Part shown: piece by piece, positions 32,930-42,532 of the stretch
Numbering within the stretch: position 1 is the first letter of the stretch
Layout: each line of letters starts with the position of its first letter
Origin: Pseudoalteromonas apostichopi
Lineage (GTDB): Bacteria; Pseudomonadota; Gammaproteobacteria; Enterobacterales; Alteromonadaceae
Reading direction: 5' to 3'
NCBI RefSeq assembly: GCF_030297135.1
Contig: NZ_AP028065.1
Span: 3,162,001-3,226,000 of the forward strand
DNA: 64,000 bases
Made by a program: the position numbers and the translations under genes
Notes under the pieces: model-generated
What the model was told of the DNA's origin: nothing
Seen by the model: only the letters and a program-made list of their open reading frames with translations
The model's database searches: none

Positions 32930-35581
32930 ATGAACAAATTCAAAACACACTTAACACAACTAGCAATGGCGCTTTCAGTAGTGACTGTAGCTGGCTGCGG
33001 TGGCTCTGCCACAGATACAAAAATAGATACTGTAAACCCGACTGAGCCAGTTTCAGATTGGGTTATGGTTTGGGAAGATAACTTTGACGGCGATGCCATA
33101 GATGACAACAAATGGAATTTCGAAATAGACTGTGCAGGTGGTGGTAATAACGAAAAACAATGTTATACCGATAGTGAAGAAAACGCCTTTGTTGCAGACG
33201 GTATTCTTAATATTGTTGCATTACCTGCAGAAGAAGGGGCAGCAAAACCTTATACGTCTGCACGTATCAATACTCGTTACAAAGCTGATTTTAAATATGG
33301 TCGCTTTGAAGTAAGAGCTAAATTACCAAGTGGCCAAGGCTCTTGGCCTGCGTTTTGGATGATGCCAACCGATGAAGTTTACGGTGGCTGGCCTCGTTCA
33401 GGCGAAATTGACATCGTTGAGTCGGTTAACTTGAAAGTTCCAACCGAGGATGGTGTCGAGTCAAACATCTACGGAACACTTCATTATGGTAAAGAGTGGC
33501 CAAATAACGATCAAAGCGGCAAAGCTTACACATTTGACCAAGGTGTAAACCCTGCTGATGACTTTCATACCTATGCTATTGAGTGGCAAGAGGGTGAAAT
33601 CCGCTGGTACGTCGATGACTACTTGTATGCCACGCAGCGCAAATCAGAGTTACTTTACAATGCAAATGGTGAGGCGCTTGCTCTAAAACATAAGGGTTGG
33701 TATACCGAGTATTTTGATCAAACAACGGGTGAGTTAGAAACTCATTGGGACACAGCCCCATTTGATCAAGAGTTTTATTTAATTCTTAACTTTGCAGTGG
33801 GCGGTGACTGGCCAGAAAACGTTAATGCTTTAGGTATTGATGCTAGTGCATTCGAAAATGGTCAGACTTTTGAAGTTGACTATGTTCGTGTTTATGAATG
33901 TTCGCAAAACCCAGACACAGGCAAAGGCTGTGAAACAGTTCGTCCTGGTTACGACAATCCAGAAGATGCACTTGTGCAGGGTGCAGCTCCAGCTCCAACG
34001 CCACCGAGTGATGGCACCGTAACGCCACTCACCATTTTTGATAACAGCTTTAATCCTAACTGGCCTGCATGGGACTGCTGTGGCGGTTCAACACCTGCGC
34101 TAGTAGAAGATGCTGAGCGCGGTGATGTGGTTGAGTTTGTTGTTGGCGCAGAACCTACTGTAAATGGTTTCATTAGTCGTGATGCTTTTATCACAGATGA
34201 AAACGGAGAAGCCTCACCTTTCGATGCTAGTGCTATGTTAGAAGACGGTTATGTAACTTTTGACATGCAAGTAACTTCGCTTCCTTCAACTCCAGATGCA
34301 CCTTGGTTATTTAAAATTGAGAGCGATGAAGGCTCGACAGCGGTTGAGTTAAATCTAAGTGCGAGTACTGAAGGTGTAAGTCCAGTTGCTGGTGAATGGC
34401 AAACCTATACATTCCCTCTGCAAACACTGGCAGATGCAGGGCTAAATGTTTCACTGATTGATGTGATTATGATTTTTCCTGCATGGGGTCAAGGTGAGGG
34501 CGCAGTTTACCGTGTTGATAACGTAGAGATCACCAATGGTGCAACGACGACATTACCTTCATTAACCTTATTTGCAGATGAAATGAACCTTGATTGGCCG
34601 TTATGGGATTGTTGTGGCGGTTCAACGCCTGTCGAAGTAGTCGACGATGAAGAGCATGGTGTGACAGCTGAGTTCTCTATTGGTGCTCAACCAACAGTAA
34701 TGGGCTTTATCAACCGTACTTCATCAGGTGGTAGTGGTAGCCAGTTTGATGCATCAGCATTAGTTGATGATGGCATGTTGCAATTTGAAATGAAGATCAC
34801 GTCTTTATCGTCAACGCCAGATGCACCTTGGCTTCTAAAAGTAGAGTCAAATGAAGGTGCTACAGCGGTTGAATTAAACCTTAACATGAGTGCTGAAGGT
34901 GTTGACCCTGTTGCTGGAGAGTGGCAAACCTATACATTCCCAATTAGCACCTTATTAAACGCTGGTTTAGATGTCAGTACAATTGATGTAATTATGATTT
35001 TCCCTGCATGGGGGCAAGGTGAAGGTGCGGTTTACCGTGTTGACAATGCCCGCATCTATGCACCTGAGCAAGATACGGCTGCGTCAGAGCTAACATTATT
35101 TGCTAATAATGTAGCTGACCAATGGAGTATTTGGGATTGTTGTGCAGGTAGTACGCCAACAGTTGAAACTGACGACGAAGCACATGGCTCAGTTGCTGAG
35201 TTTCAAATTGGCGCTCAACCAACAGTTATGGGCTTCTTAGCTGATGACGGCGTAAGCTTTGATGCTTCACACTTATTATCACAAGGTGTGGTTCGCTTTG
35301 AAATGAAAATAGTTTCAAACGCCAGCAACCAAGATGTTCAGTGGTTATTCAAAATTGAGTCAAACGATGCAGCTCAAGCTGTGGAGCTTGCGTTAAGTGC
35401 AAGCCAAGAAGGTGTTGAGCCTGTAGTTGGTGAGTGGCAAACGTATACCTATACACTTGCTGATCTACTAAGTGCAGGTCTTGATATTAGTGCAATCGAC
35501 GTTGTTATGGTGTTCCCGTCATGGGGGATGGGTGAAGGTGCGGTTTACCGTATTGATAATGCAGTTATTGCAAACCCGTAA
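32930..35581 (+). CDS. GH16 beta-glucanase lipoprotein with three C-terminal repeats
   Basis: Predicted endo-1,3-beta-glucanase (laminarinase). 883 aa from the ATG at 32930 (AGGG 9 bases upstream). Lipobox VAGC near residue 23, then a GH16 domain with catalytic GEIDIVES (nucleophile Glu about 159, acid/base Glu about 164). After a Pro-rich linker come three copies of a ~175-aa module starting at about 366, 545 and 720, each with W-x-x-WDCC-x-GSTP, a PWLFKIES-type strand and a late FPAWGQGEGAVYR. The modules probably bind glucan. LacI-type operators precede it and a TonB receptor gene follows, forming a small polysaccharide-use locus. Confidence 0.92.
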   Translation: MNKFKTHLTQLAMALSVVTVAGCGGSATDTKIDTVNPTEPVSDWVMVWEDNFDGDAIDDNKWNFEIDCAGGGNNEKQCYTDSEENAFVADGILNIVALPAEEGAAKPYTSARINTRYKADFKYGRFEVRAKLPSGQGSWPAFWMMPTDEVYGGWPRSGEIDIVESVNLKVPTEDGVESNIYGTLHYGKEWPNNDQSGKAYTFDQGVNPADDFHTYAIEWQEGEIRWYVDDYLYATQRKSELLYNANGEALALKHKGWYTEYFDQTTGELETHWDTAPFDQEFYLILNFAVGGDWPENVNALGIDASAFENGQTFEVDYVRVYECSQNPDTGKGCETVRPGYDNPEDALVQGAAPAPTPPSDGTVTPLTIFDNSFNPNWPAWDCCGGSTPALVEDAERGDVVEFVVGAEPTVNGFISRDAFITDENGEASPFDASAMLEDGYVTFDMQVTSLPSTPDAPWLFKIESDEGSTAVELNLSASTEGVSPVAGEWQTYTFPLQTLADAGLNVSLIDVIMIFPAWGQGEGAVYRVDNVEITNGATTTLPSLTLFADEMNLDWPLWDCCGGSTPVEVVDDEEHGVTAEFSIGAQPTVMGFINRTSSGGSGSQFDASALVDDGMLQFEMKITSLSSTPDAPWLLKVESNEGATAVELNLNMSAEGVDPVAGEWQTYTFPISTLLNAGLDVSTIDVIMIFPAWGQGEGAVYRVDNARIYAPEQDTAASELTLFANNVADQWSIWDCCAGSTPTVETDDEAHGSVAEFQIGAQPTVMGFLADDGVSFDASHLLSQGVVRFEMKIVSNASNQDVQWLFKIESNDAAQAVELALSASQEGVEPVVGEWQTYTYTLADLLSAGLDISAIDVVMVFPSWGMGEGAVYRIDNAVIANP

Positions 35582-35659
35582 TGAACATTGGCAACAAGTG
35601 ATGGGTGCTGATTACAGCACCCAGTATCCATGACAACATATTGCAAAAGCAGGTAAATC

Positions 35660-38611
35660 ATGAAAAGCACAAAATTTATTAAAACACCTCTTGCAGCGTC
35701 AGTTGCGATGATTTTAACCGCAGGGCTAGGCACTATGTCGGCTTATGCACAGGATGAGCAAGAGAAAGCTGATAACGATATTGAAGTTATCGAAATTAAA
35801 GGTATTCGTGGCAGTATGATCCGCGCCATGGATATGAAACGTGATGCAACAGGTGTTGTTGATGCGATTTCAGCAGAAGAGATGGGTAAATTCCCAGATA
35901 CTAACTTAGCTGAATCATTACAGCGTATTACCGGTGTATCGGTGAGTCGTTCAAACGGCGAAGGTAGCGAAATTACGGTACGTGGTTTTGGCCCTGAGTT
36001 TAACCTCGTAATGCTTAATGGTCGCCAAATGCCAGGCACGGGTTATACGCGTTCATACGCCCTTGAGAATATTGCCGCTGATGGTGTAAGTGCACTTGAA
36101 GTAGCAAAATCAGGTCAAGCTGATGTACCAAGTGGTGGTCTAGGAGCTACTGTAAATATTATTACAACTCGCCCATTAAATAGCCCAGGCGAAAAGTTTA
36201 GCTCGTCTATTAAAGCTATTCATGACTCGTCAAATGAAAAAGGTGATGATGTAACGCCAGAATTTTCAGCGATGTACAGCAATACCTATGCTGATGATAC
36301 ATTTGGTTTTGCGGCATCTTTCTCACATCAAGAACGTGACTTTCAACAGCAAAGTGCCAATATTCAAGGTTGGCAAGCTAATGTTGATTTACCAACTCTT
36401 GATGAAGGAGAGTACATTGACCCGCGTCCATTAGATAGCGAAGGCAACCGTGTCGGTAATCATTTCTTCCCGAAAGACATGAACTACAGTATTGCTGATG
36501 TTGAACGTGAGCGTACTAATGGCCAAGTAACTTTACAGTACTCGCCAGTTGAAAGCTTTACAGCAACAGTTGATTACACAGCAAGCCGTGCTATTACTGG
36601 TGTGAATACCGTAGGTTGGGGTATCTGGAATGAGTTCGGTGGTAACATTAATGGCTATGAGCTTGATGAAAATGGTACTGCACTTTATGCCGATATCAGT
36701 GGAAACGACGGCTCATTTACTGCAAGCCGTGTAACTACAGAAGTTAAAGCGCGTTCAATCGGTTTAAACCTAGAATGGCAAATTAACGATCAGTGGGAAG
36801 TTGAGTTCGATTATCATGATTCTAAAAACGAAACAGATAATGGTGCAGATGACGGTTTAGGCTCAGACGGTCAAATTATCCTTGGTTCTGACCAGTTAAA
36901 GAGCAAAGTATATGACTACCGCACAGGTGAAATTCCGCACGCATACGTTAACTGGAACAACGGCACAACAGTACTTGACCCAAGTGAAATTGATTCAAAC
37001 TTCAGCCAGTTTAGTTATTCGCCAGGTGAGTCTAAGGTTGAGCAAGCCCAGCTTCATACAACTTGGTTTAATGAAAGCTTCGAAATTCCATTAGTTAAAG
37101 TAAAATTCGGGGCGGCAAATACCAAGCAAACCATGGGTGGTTTCACGGCCTGGAGTGGCTTAAGAGGCGGTCCGGGTTTTAATCCATCATTTACCGAAAT
37201 TCTCCCTGACGGCATGTTCACTTATAACGAAACTGGTGACATGCTTGACCAGTTCGCTGGTGGTGGTAGTGCCCTTGAGCCAAATTACTATTACACCTAT
37301 AGCTTTGAAGAGGCGTTAGCTCGTCAGCTTGCTTTTTTAAATGAAGATTTATTGGGTGATAATCAATATTCAATTGACCCATTCTTTGATGGTATCGACA
37401 GCGAAAGCTATGTAGAAGAGAAAACGCAAAGTTTTTATGTGAACAGCTTGTGGGAATTTGATGTAGCTAATTACTTCGTTCAGATTAACGCAGGTCTTCG
37501 TTATGAAGAAACGGATGTAACCAGTACGGTTCGCCAACGCGTTGAAAGCCAAGTGAACTGGGTGAGTGCATCTGAATGGATTATGCAGTACGAAACTGGT
37601 GGCACAGATAATTTTTATCAAGAAGAAGGTAATTACGATATCTGGTTACCTAATATCGATGTAAAAGTTGAGATCACAGACGAGCTTGTGGGGCGTGTTT
37701 CATGGGGTAAAACCATGGCCCGTGCACCGCTTGGTAACCTTGCTGGTGGCCGAAGCTTATCAGGTAGTCCTAAACCGGGTTCACGCACTGGTGGCCAAGG
37801 TAACACTAGTCTTTTACCTTTTGAATCAACTAACTTAGACTTATCGCTTGAATATTACTACGGCGAAGGTAGCTATGCATCGCTTGGCTACTTCAAAAAA
37901 GACGTTGATAACTTTATTCAAACACAAATTACTGAAACAACGATTGATGGTTTACATGACATCTTAAATGGTCCTCGTTACCAAGAGGCTGTAGCGTCAG
38001 TTGAAGCGCGCGGAGAGCAGGCTACGAGTGATGCTATTTTCAATGAAATGTTAGCGCTTGGTTATGGCAATGCGGATGGCGCTATTGAACCGACGAGCTC
38101 AGACCCCCTCATGGTATGGAACATTTCTCAGCCACAAAATACCGACAGCAAATCAGTCGATGGCTTTGAACTTGCTGTTCAACACTTATTTGGTGAAAGT
38201 GGCTTCGGTTTAGGTGTGAATGCCACATTTGTAGATGGTGATGTTGAATTTGATGTTGATAGTTTGACCCAACAAGCTCCGTTATCAGGTTTGAGCGATT
38301 CAGCTAACTTCCAAGCCTTTTATGATAAAGATGTCTTGTCAGTTAAAGTAACTTACGCATGGCGTGATTCGTACTTGATTGGTGTGGGTCAGTCACAAGG
38401 TTCATCTGATGCGCCGCCACAGTTTGGCGACACTTACGGTCAATGGGACTTAAGCGTTAACTATGACATTAACGAAAACATGACCGTTTTCTTTGAAGGT
38501 ATAAACCTTAACAACGAAACTGAGCGTGGCTATGGACGTTACCAAGAGCAGTTCTTATTTGCTCGTCAATACGGACCTCGTTACACAATTGGTGCCCGTT
38601 ATAGCTTTTAA
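35660..38611 (+). CDS. TonB-dependent receptor for oligosaccharides
   Basis: 983 aa. Signal peptide (cut near residue 30, AYAQ), then EVIEIKGIRGSMIRAMDMKRDATGVVDAISAEEMGKFPDTNLAESLQRITGVSVSR, the hallmark of the TonB-Xanth-Caul (TIGR01782) carbohydrate group, followed by ITVRGFGPEFNLVMLNGRQMP and a barrel ending in Phe. It lies 78 bp after the GH16 gene, so it probably imports the oligosaccharides GH16 releases. No GH3 or GH17 enzyme or sugar transporter is next to it; those must be encoded elsewhere if the pathway is complete. Confidence 0.94.
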   Translation: MKSTKFIKTPLAASVAMILTAGLGTMSAYAQDEQEKADNDIEVIEIKGIRGSMIRAMDMKRDATGVVDAISAEEMGKFPDTNLAESLQRITGVSVSRSNGEGSEITVRGFGPEFNLVMLNGRQMPGTGYTRSYALENIAADGVSALEVAKSGQADVPSGGLGATVNIITTRPLNSPGEKFSSSIKAIHDSSNEKGDDVTPEFSAMYSNTYADDTFGFAASFSHQERDFQQQSANIQGWQANVDLPTLDEGEYIDPRPLDSEGNRVGNHFFPKDMNYSIADVERERTNGQVTLQYSPVESFTATVDYTASRAITGVNTVGWGIWNEFGGNINGYELDENGTALYADISGNDGSFTASRVTTEVKARSIGLNLEWQINDQWEVEFDYHDSKNETDNGADDGLGSDGQIILGSDQLKSKVYDYRTGEIPHAYVNWNNGTTVLDPSEIDSNFSQFSYSPGESKVEQAQLHTTWFNESFEIPLVKVKFGAANTKQTMGGFTAWSGLRGGPGFNPSFTEILPDGMFTYNETGDMLDQFAGGGSALEPNYYYTYSFEEALARQLAFLNEDLLGDNQYSIDPFFDGIDSESYVEEKTQSFYVNSLWEFDVANYFVQINAGLRYEETDVTSTVRQRVESQVNWVSASEWIMQYETGGTDNFYQEEGNYDIWLPNIDVKVEITDELVGRVSWGKTMARAPLGNLAGGRSLSGSPKPGSRTGGQGNTSLLPFESTNLDLSLEYYYGEGSYASLGYFKKDVDNFIQTQITETTIDGLHDILNGPRYQEAVASVEARGEQATSDAIFNEMLALGYGNADGAIEPTSSDPLMVWNISQPQNTDSKSVDGFELAVQHLFGESGFGLGVNATFVDGDVEFDVDSLTQQAPLSGLSDSANFQAFYDKDVLSVKVTYAWRDSYLIGVGQSQGSSDAPPQFGDTYGQWDLSVNYDINENMTVFFEGINLNNETERGYGRYQEQFLFARQYGPRYTIGARYSF

Positions 38612-38632
38612 TATATGATCCCTGATAGAACC

Positions 38633-38663
38633 AAAGCCGCTCAATGAGCGGCTTTTATTTTTA
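38633..38663 (+). terminator. Terminator of the GH16/TonB locus
   Basis: AAAGCCGCT pairs with AGCGGCTTT around CAATG, then TATTTTTATT. Confidence 0.88.
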
Positions 38664-38707
38664 TTAAACTAATGGAGATAAGCTAATCGATTTAAAATAG
38701 CAGGGCT

Positions 38708-39034
38708 TTAAAAGAGTTTATTACGATAAAAAAAGTAACCAGAAAAATAGCAAAAAATAGCAATGCCAGGATTAATTAAAAAATTTGGCATAAACACAAT
38801 ATCGGTTTCACCAAAACAGTAGAAGTAAAAGGCAATACTGAGCAATGAAGGTAGCGGAAAAAAGAAAGTTTCGTTAGCAACTAAGCCAGCCACCGACCAG
38901 CTAGTTAATAGTAGTGAACCTACAAAAACGAGAAAGCCATACCATAAATCGTGCTTTTTAGCGTAATGTTTGGCGATTAAAATTGCGACAACGCATGCTG
39001 GCAATGTTATTACGGATAAAATAACGTAATCCAT
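38708..39034 (-). CDS. Small membrane protein of unknown function
   Basis: 108 aa with three or four hydrophobic helices (about 2-20, 31-50, 60-75 and 84-104) and a short basic loop AKHYAKKHDLW. No signal cleavage site and no recognisable motif. GAGGATAAG precedes the ATG by 5 bases, which supports translation. Between the TonB receptor locus and dcd; role unknown. Confidence 0.65.
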   Translation of the reverse strand: MDYVILSVITLPACVVAILIAKHYAKKHDLWYGFLVFVGSLLLTSWSVAGLVANETFFFPLPSLLSIAFYFYCFGETDIVFMPNFLINPGIAIFCYFSGYFFYRNKLF

Positions 39035-39315
39035 AACAACTTATCCTCATTCTCCCTGTAATCGGGGAATTAAAACAAACCTCAGCAGTTCAGATAAATC
39101 GGAAATAGCTGATGTTATTAGCTGAGATGGCTTATCTTATTTTGTTGAGAATTATTCGCGCAACACGCTGTTGATTTGTGTAATATATGTCACACTATAT
39201 CCACCCCATTTGGCTTTACTAATACACACGCGACTTTTGCTGTGTTTAGTTTAAAGCTTAGCGTGTTTTTTCAGCTTAAAATCAGATGTTTAAGTTGTTT
39301 TAGGTAGAATAATTA

Positions 39316-39903
39316 ATGAGATTATCAGACACCCATATTCAGCAGTATATTGACGAAGGCCGCATTGTTATTGAGCCAACACCGAGTAAAGAAATGATTT
39401 CAGGTGTGACTGTGGACTTACGTTTGGGCAATAAATTTCGAGTCTTTCAAGATCATACCGCAGCTTATGTTGACTTAAGTGGTCCAAAAGATCAGCTAAA
39501 CAAGGCGATGGAATCAATCATGAGTGATGAAATTGTGCTTGCAGAAGAAGAAGCTTTCTTCCTTCATCCTGGCGAGTTAGCTTTGGCTATCACTTATGAA
39601 AAAGTGACTTTGCCCGCTGATATTGTTGGTTGGTTAGATGGACGTTCATCATTAGCTCGCTTAGGCTTAATGGTACACGTAACCGCTCATCGTATTGATC
39701 CAGGTTGGTCTGGAAATATTGTCTTAGAGTTTTATAACTCAGGCAAATTGCCGTTAGCACTTCGTCCGATGATGAAAATTGGTGCTATGAGCTTTGAAAC
39801 CATGACAAGCCCTGCAGAAAATCCATATAACACCCGTAAAGACGCGAAATATAAAGATCAAAATTCGGCCGTTGCAAGTCGTATCAGTGATGATAATAAA
39901 TAA
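39316..39903 (+). CDS. dcd: dCTP deaminase
   Basis: Converts dCTP to dUTP for thymidylate synthesis. 195 aa, the usual length, with ISGVTVDLRLGN near residue 28, the active-site segment WLDGRSSLARLGLMVHVTAHRIDPGWSGNIVLEFYN (catalytic Glu in LEFYN) and the C-terminal trimer tail. In many gammaproteobacteria dcd follows apbC closely; here 6.7 kb with the GH16 locus separates them. Confidence 0.97.
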   Translation: MRLSDTHIQQYIDEGRIVIEPTPSKEMISGVTVDLRLGNKFRVFQDHTAAYVDLSGPKDQLNKAMESIMSDEIVLAEEEAFFLHPGELALAITYEKVTLPADIVGWLDGRSSLARLGLMVHVTAHRIDPGWSGNIVLEFYNSGKLPLALRPMMKIGAMSFETMTSPAENPYNTRKDAKYKDQNSAVASRISDDNK

Positions 39904-40036
39904 TCGTATATTATGTGGCTTGAGTGCCACATAATATTTTGTTGCCAAACTTTTTACCTAATTTAGTTAACTATAATTGGCAATTTAAGCTTATCACCCC
40001 CATACTTTTAGCTGGTGTTTAAAGCACGGAGCTAAA

Positions 40037-42532
40037 ATGCACTTTATTGGCAAGCAAGTCAGTCGGATAATTACAAAGCTGCTCATATTATGGTGTTGTG
40101 TATTGCTACACAGCGGCATTGTTTCTGCTGCTAATGAAGATTTGCCTGTATGGTTGCTTAATTCAGAGCAGCCACTTGCCAAACTGAGCCAATCCCTCGA
40201 AGCATCGTTACAAAACGCAAAAAAATTAAATGCGTTAGAAACAAGCTCGATTCGCCTTGCAGCAAAAACATCTCATTGGCTGATCATCGATTTATATCAA
40301 TTACCCAAGAACAAAAACTATGTTGTTTTTCTCGGCGAGCCAAACTTAACATGGGCTAAATTTTATCTTTTAGATGAAAATTTTCAGGCTACTAATAATC
40401 AGCGGCTTGCTTCACTAGAAAGCTTATCGAATGTTCGCCCTCATTGGTTGATTGAGCATGGCCAAGGGCATCGCTGGGCATTGGTTAATTTTGTGCATGA
40501 TAGGGCGTTGACCATTGAGGTGGGAGTTGTTGCTGCAAAAGTATTTGAAGCCAACTTACACCAAACAATTTTAGGTTACGGTGCTATTTTAGGTGTACTT
40601 ATTTTATGTATCTTAGTAAGCGCAATGTACTTCTTTGTATCGAAGCAACCAAAATATATGGTGTTAAGTGCTTACTTTGTACTGGTTTGTATCGGTTTCT
40701 TGATTGATAACGGCCTGATTAGCTACCTGGTTGACGGCTTAGATTGGGAAGCTAAATGGCCTGTTAATGAGCTTGCATTGTGCTTTGTTAGCTATTTTTT
40801 ATATCACTTTTTAGCGATTCATACTTACACAGCTAAGTTTAAAAAAGCTTGGCAAGCAATGATGGCTTGTTTGTTGATTGCGGCCTTGCTCTCATCAATA
40901 TTGCCTCAATTTAATCGTCAGTGGCTATTTATAGTCAGCTGTTTGGGCTTTTTGGGCTTTGTTGCAGCAATCTTTTACAGTTTGATTAAGCGTATTAACA
41001 ACCGTACTCATCTGCGTGTTTTTATGCTTTTAACCATCGTTATTCAAGTATTTAGTTTATTCATTTGGAATGGCTTTGGCATTGGTTATCATGACGTTCA
41101 TAATACCATTTTGCTTATTACTTCATTGGCGATTTGTTCTGTGCTGTTGTTAAAAGATCGCCAACAAATTTCAGCATTTAGTTATTCGATGCTGCATGAT
41201 GTAGATACTAAACTGCCAAATAAACAATTTTTGATCGCGCAAATTGTAAAAAAAGTATCGCAGAAACAACACTTTTCAGTTTTATTATTTAAGGCTCATG
41301 TACTTTCAAATGCACGTTCTACTTTTGGCTTTGAACAAGCCAATATTTGTATCAATGAAAGATTAAGTATTTTAAATAGTCAGCTGCAGAGTATGAATGC
41401 ATTGAAACTCGAAATTCAAGCCAGCAGAAGTGCATGGCTCGCTCATGTTGATGACAGTACCTTTGGCTGTTTAGTAATGGGAGAACTTGAGCTAAGTCAC
41501 ATAGAGCAGTTTGCATGTTTGATCCATGGCGTGTTTGAAGAAGGACTAACTCATGAAGAGATTAATTTAGTCGACAGTGTTGATATTGGTGTTGCGTATT
41601 ACCCTATGCATGGCAATACTGCGAAGCAAATTTTTCAATGTGCTATACAAGCGATGTCGGAAAAGCGTTTACAAGGTGAGCGTTGGCGTATGTTCGACTC
41701 TGAAAGTGCGCGTCTTTCTGAGCAAAGGTTATCTATTGCTGCGGCTCTTAAAATTGCAATTGATGAAAACCAACTTAGCTTGCATTTTCAGCCGCAGATA
41801 TGTCTGAAAACAGGTAAAGTAGTGGGTTGTGAAGCATTACTGCGTTGGCAGCATCCAGTATTTGGCGCAGTAAGCCCTGATGTGTTTATTCCGATAGCAG
41901 AGTCAGCAGGGGTGATCAATCAGTTGACTGAATGGGTTGTTGAAAGAGGTATTGAGTGGCAAGCGAAGTTTTGCAAACTGATACCCGATCACGTTATTTC
42001 CATTAACATATCAGCAAAAGATCTATTAAATAAAGACTTACCGGTGCTTTTAATCACCATTTTAAATGAGCAAAAAGTATCGGCTGACTCAGTGATGTTA
42101 GAGCTTACAGAATCAGCAACTTTGGAAGAAAGTAAAAAGATTAAAGCAACACTGGATGACTACCGTTTAATCGGATTAAAGCTCGCGATTGATGATTTTG
42201 GTACAGGTTATTCTTCACTTGCTTATTTAAGTCAGCTTGGCTTTGATGAAGTAAAAATAGATAAGCAGTTTGTATTGAATTTGCCGTTTTCGGTTAATGA
42301 TCAAAGTATCTGTAGGGCAACCTGTGATATAGCCACTACTTTAGGGGCGCATGTTGTAGCTGAGGGTATCGAAGATGAGCAAAGTCTGGCTATGTTGCAA
42401 AGTTATGGCTGCCAGTTTGGGCAGGGGTACTATTTTTCAAAGCCGCTCTGTGCAGATGATTATTTAGATTGGATAAACGAGGTGCAGAAAGTTGAAATTA
42501 GTCTTGATGCAACAGCGAACCTAATTGATTAA
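40037..42532 (+). CDS. 7TMR-DISM EAL-domain cyclic-di-GMP phosphodiesterase
   Basis: 831 aa. Signal peptide (ending near VSAAN, residue 32), periplasmic domain, seven membrane helices (about 175-375), a GGDEF-shaped domain without the GGDEF motif (SAWLAHVDDSTFGCLV in its place; 380-550), then an EAL domain (about 570-820). The EAL catalytic set is complete: CEALLRW, NISAKDL, MLELTES, DDFGTGYSS, VKIDKQF, AEGIEDEQ, QGYYFSKP. It should hydrolyse c-di-GMP in response to a periplasmic signal, while the GGDEF half is probably regulatory. Its 3' end overlaps the convergent HExxH gene by 35 bp. Confidence 0.93.
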   Translation: MHFIGKQVSRIITKLLILWCCVLLHSGIVSAANEDLPVWLLNSEQPLAKLSQSLEASLQNAKKLNALETSSIRLAAKTSHWLIIDLYQLPKNKNYVVFLGEPNLTWAKFYLLDENFQATNNQRLASLESLSNVRPHWLIEHGQGHRWALVNFVHDRALTIEVGVVAAKVFEANLHQTILGYGAILGVLILCILVSAMYFFVSKQPKYMVLSAYFVLVCIGFLIDNGLISYLVDGLDWEAKWPVNELALCFVSYFLYHFLAIHTYTAKFKKAWQAMMACLLIAALLSSILPQFNRQWLFIVSCLGFLGFVAAIFYSLIKRINNRTHLRVFMLLTIVIQVFSLFIWNGFGIGYHDVHNTILLITSLAICSVLLLKDRQQISAFSYSMLHDVDTKLPNKQFLIAQIVKKVSQKQHFSVLLFKAHVLSNARSTFGFEQANICINERLSILNSQLQSMNALKLEIQASRSAWLAHVDDSTFGCLVMGELELSHIEQFACLIHGVFEEGLTHEEINLVDSVDIGVAYYPMHGNTAKQIFQCAIQAMSEKRLQGERWRMFDSESARLSEQRLSIAAALKIAIDENQLSLHFQPQICLKTGKVVGCEALLRWQHPVFGAVSPDVFIPIAESAGVINQLTEWVVERGIEWQAKFCKLIPDHVISINISAKDLLNKDLPVLLITILNEQKVSADSVMLELTESATLEESKKIKATLDDYRLIGLKLAIDDFGTGYSSLAYLSQLGFDEVKIDKQFVLNLPFSVNDQSICRATCDIATTLGAHVVAEGIEDEQSLAMLQSYGCQFGQGYYFSKPLCADDYLDWINEVQKVEISLDATANLID

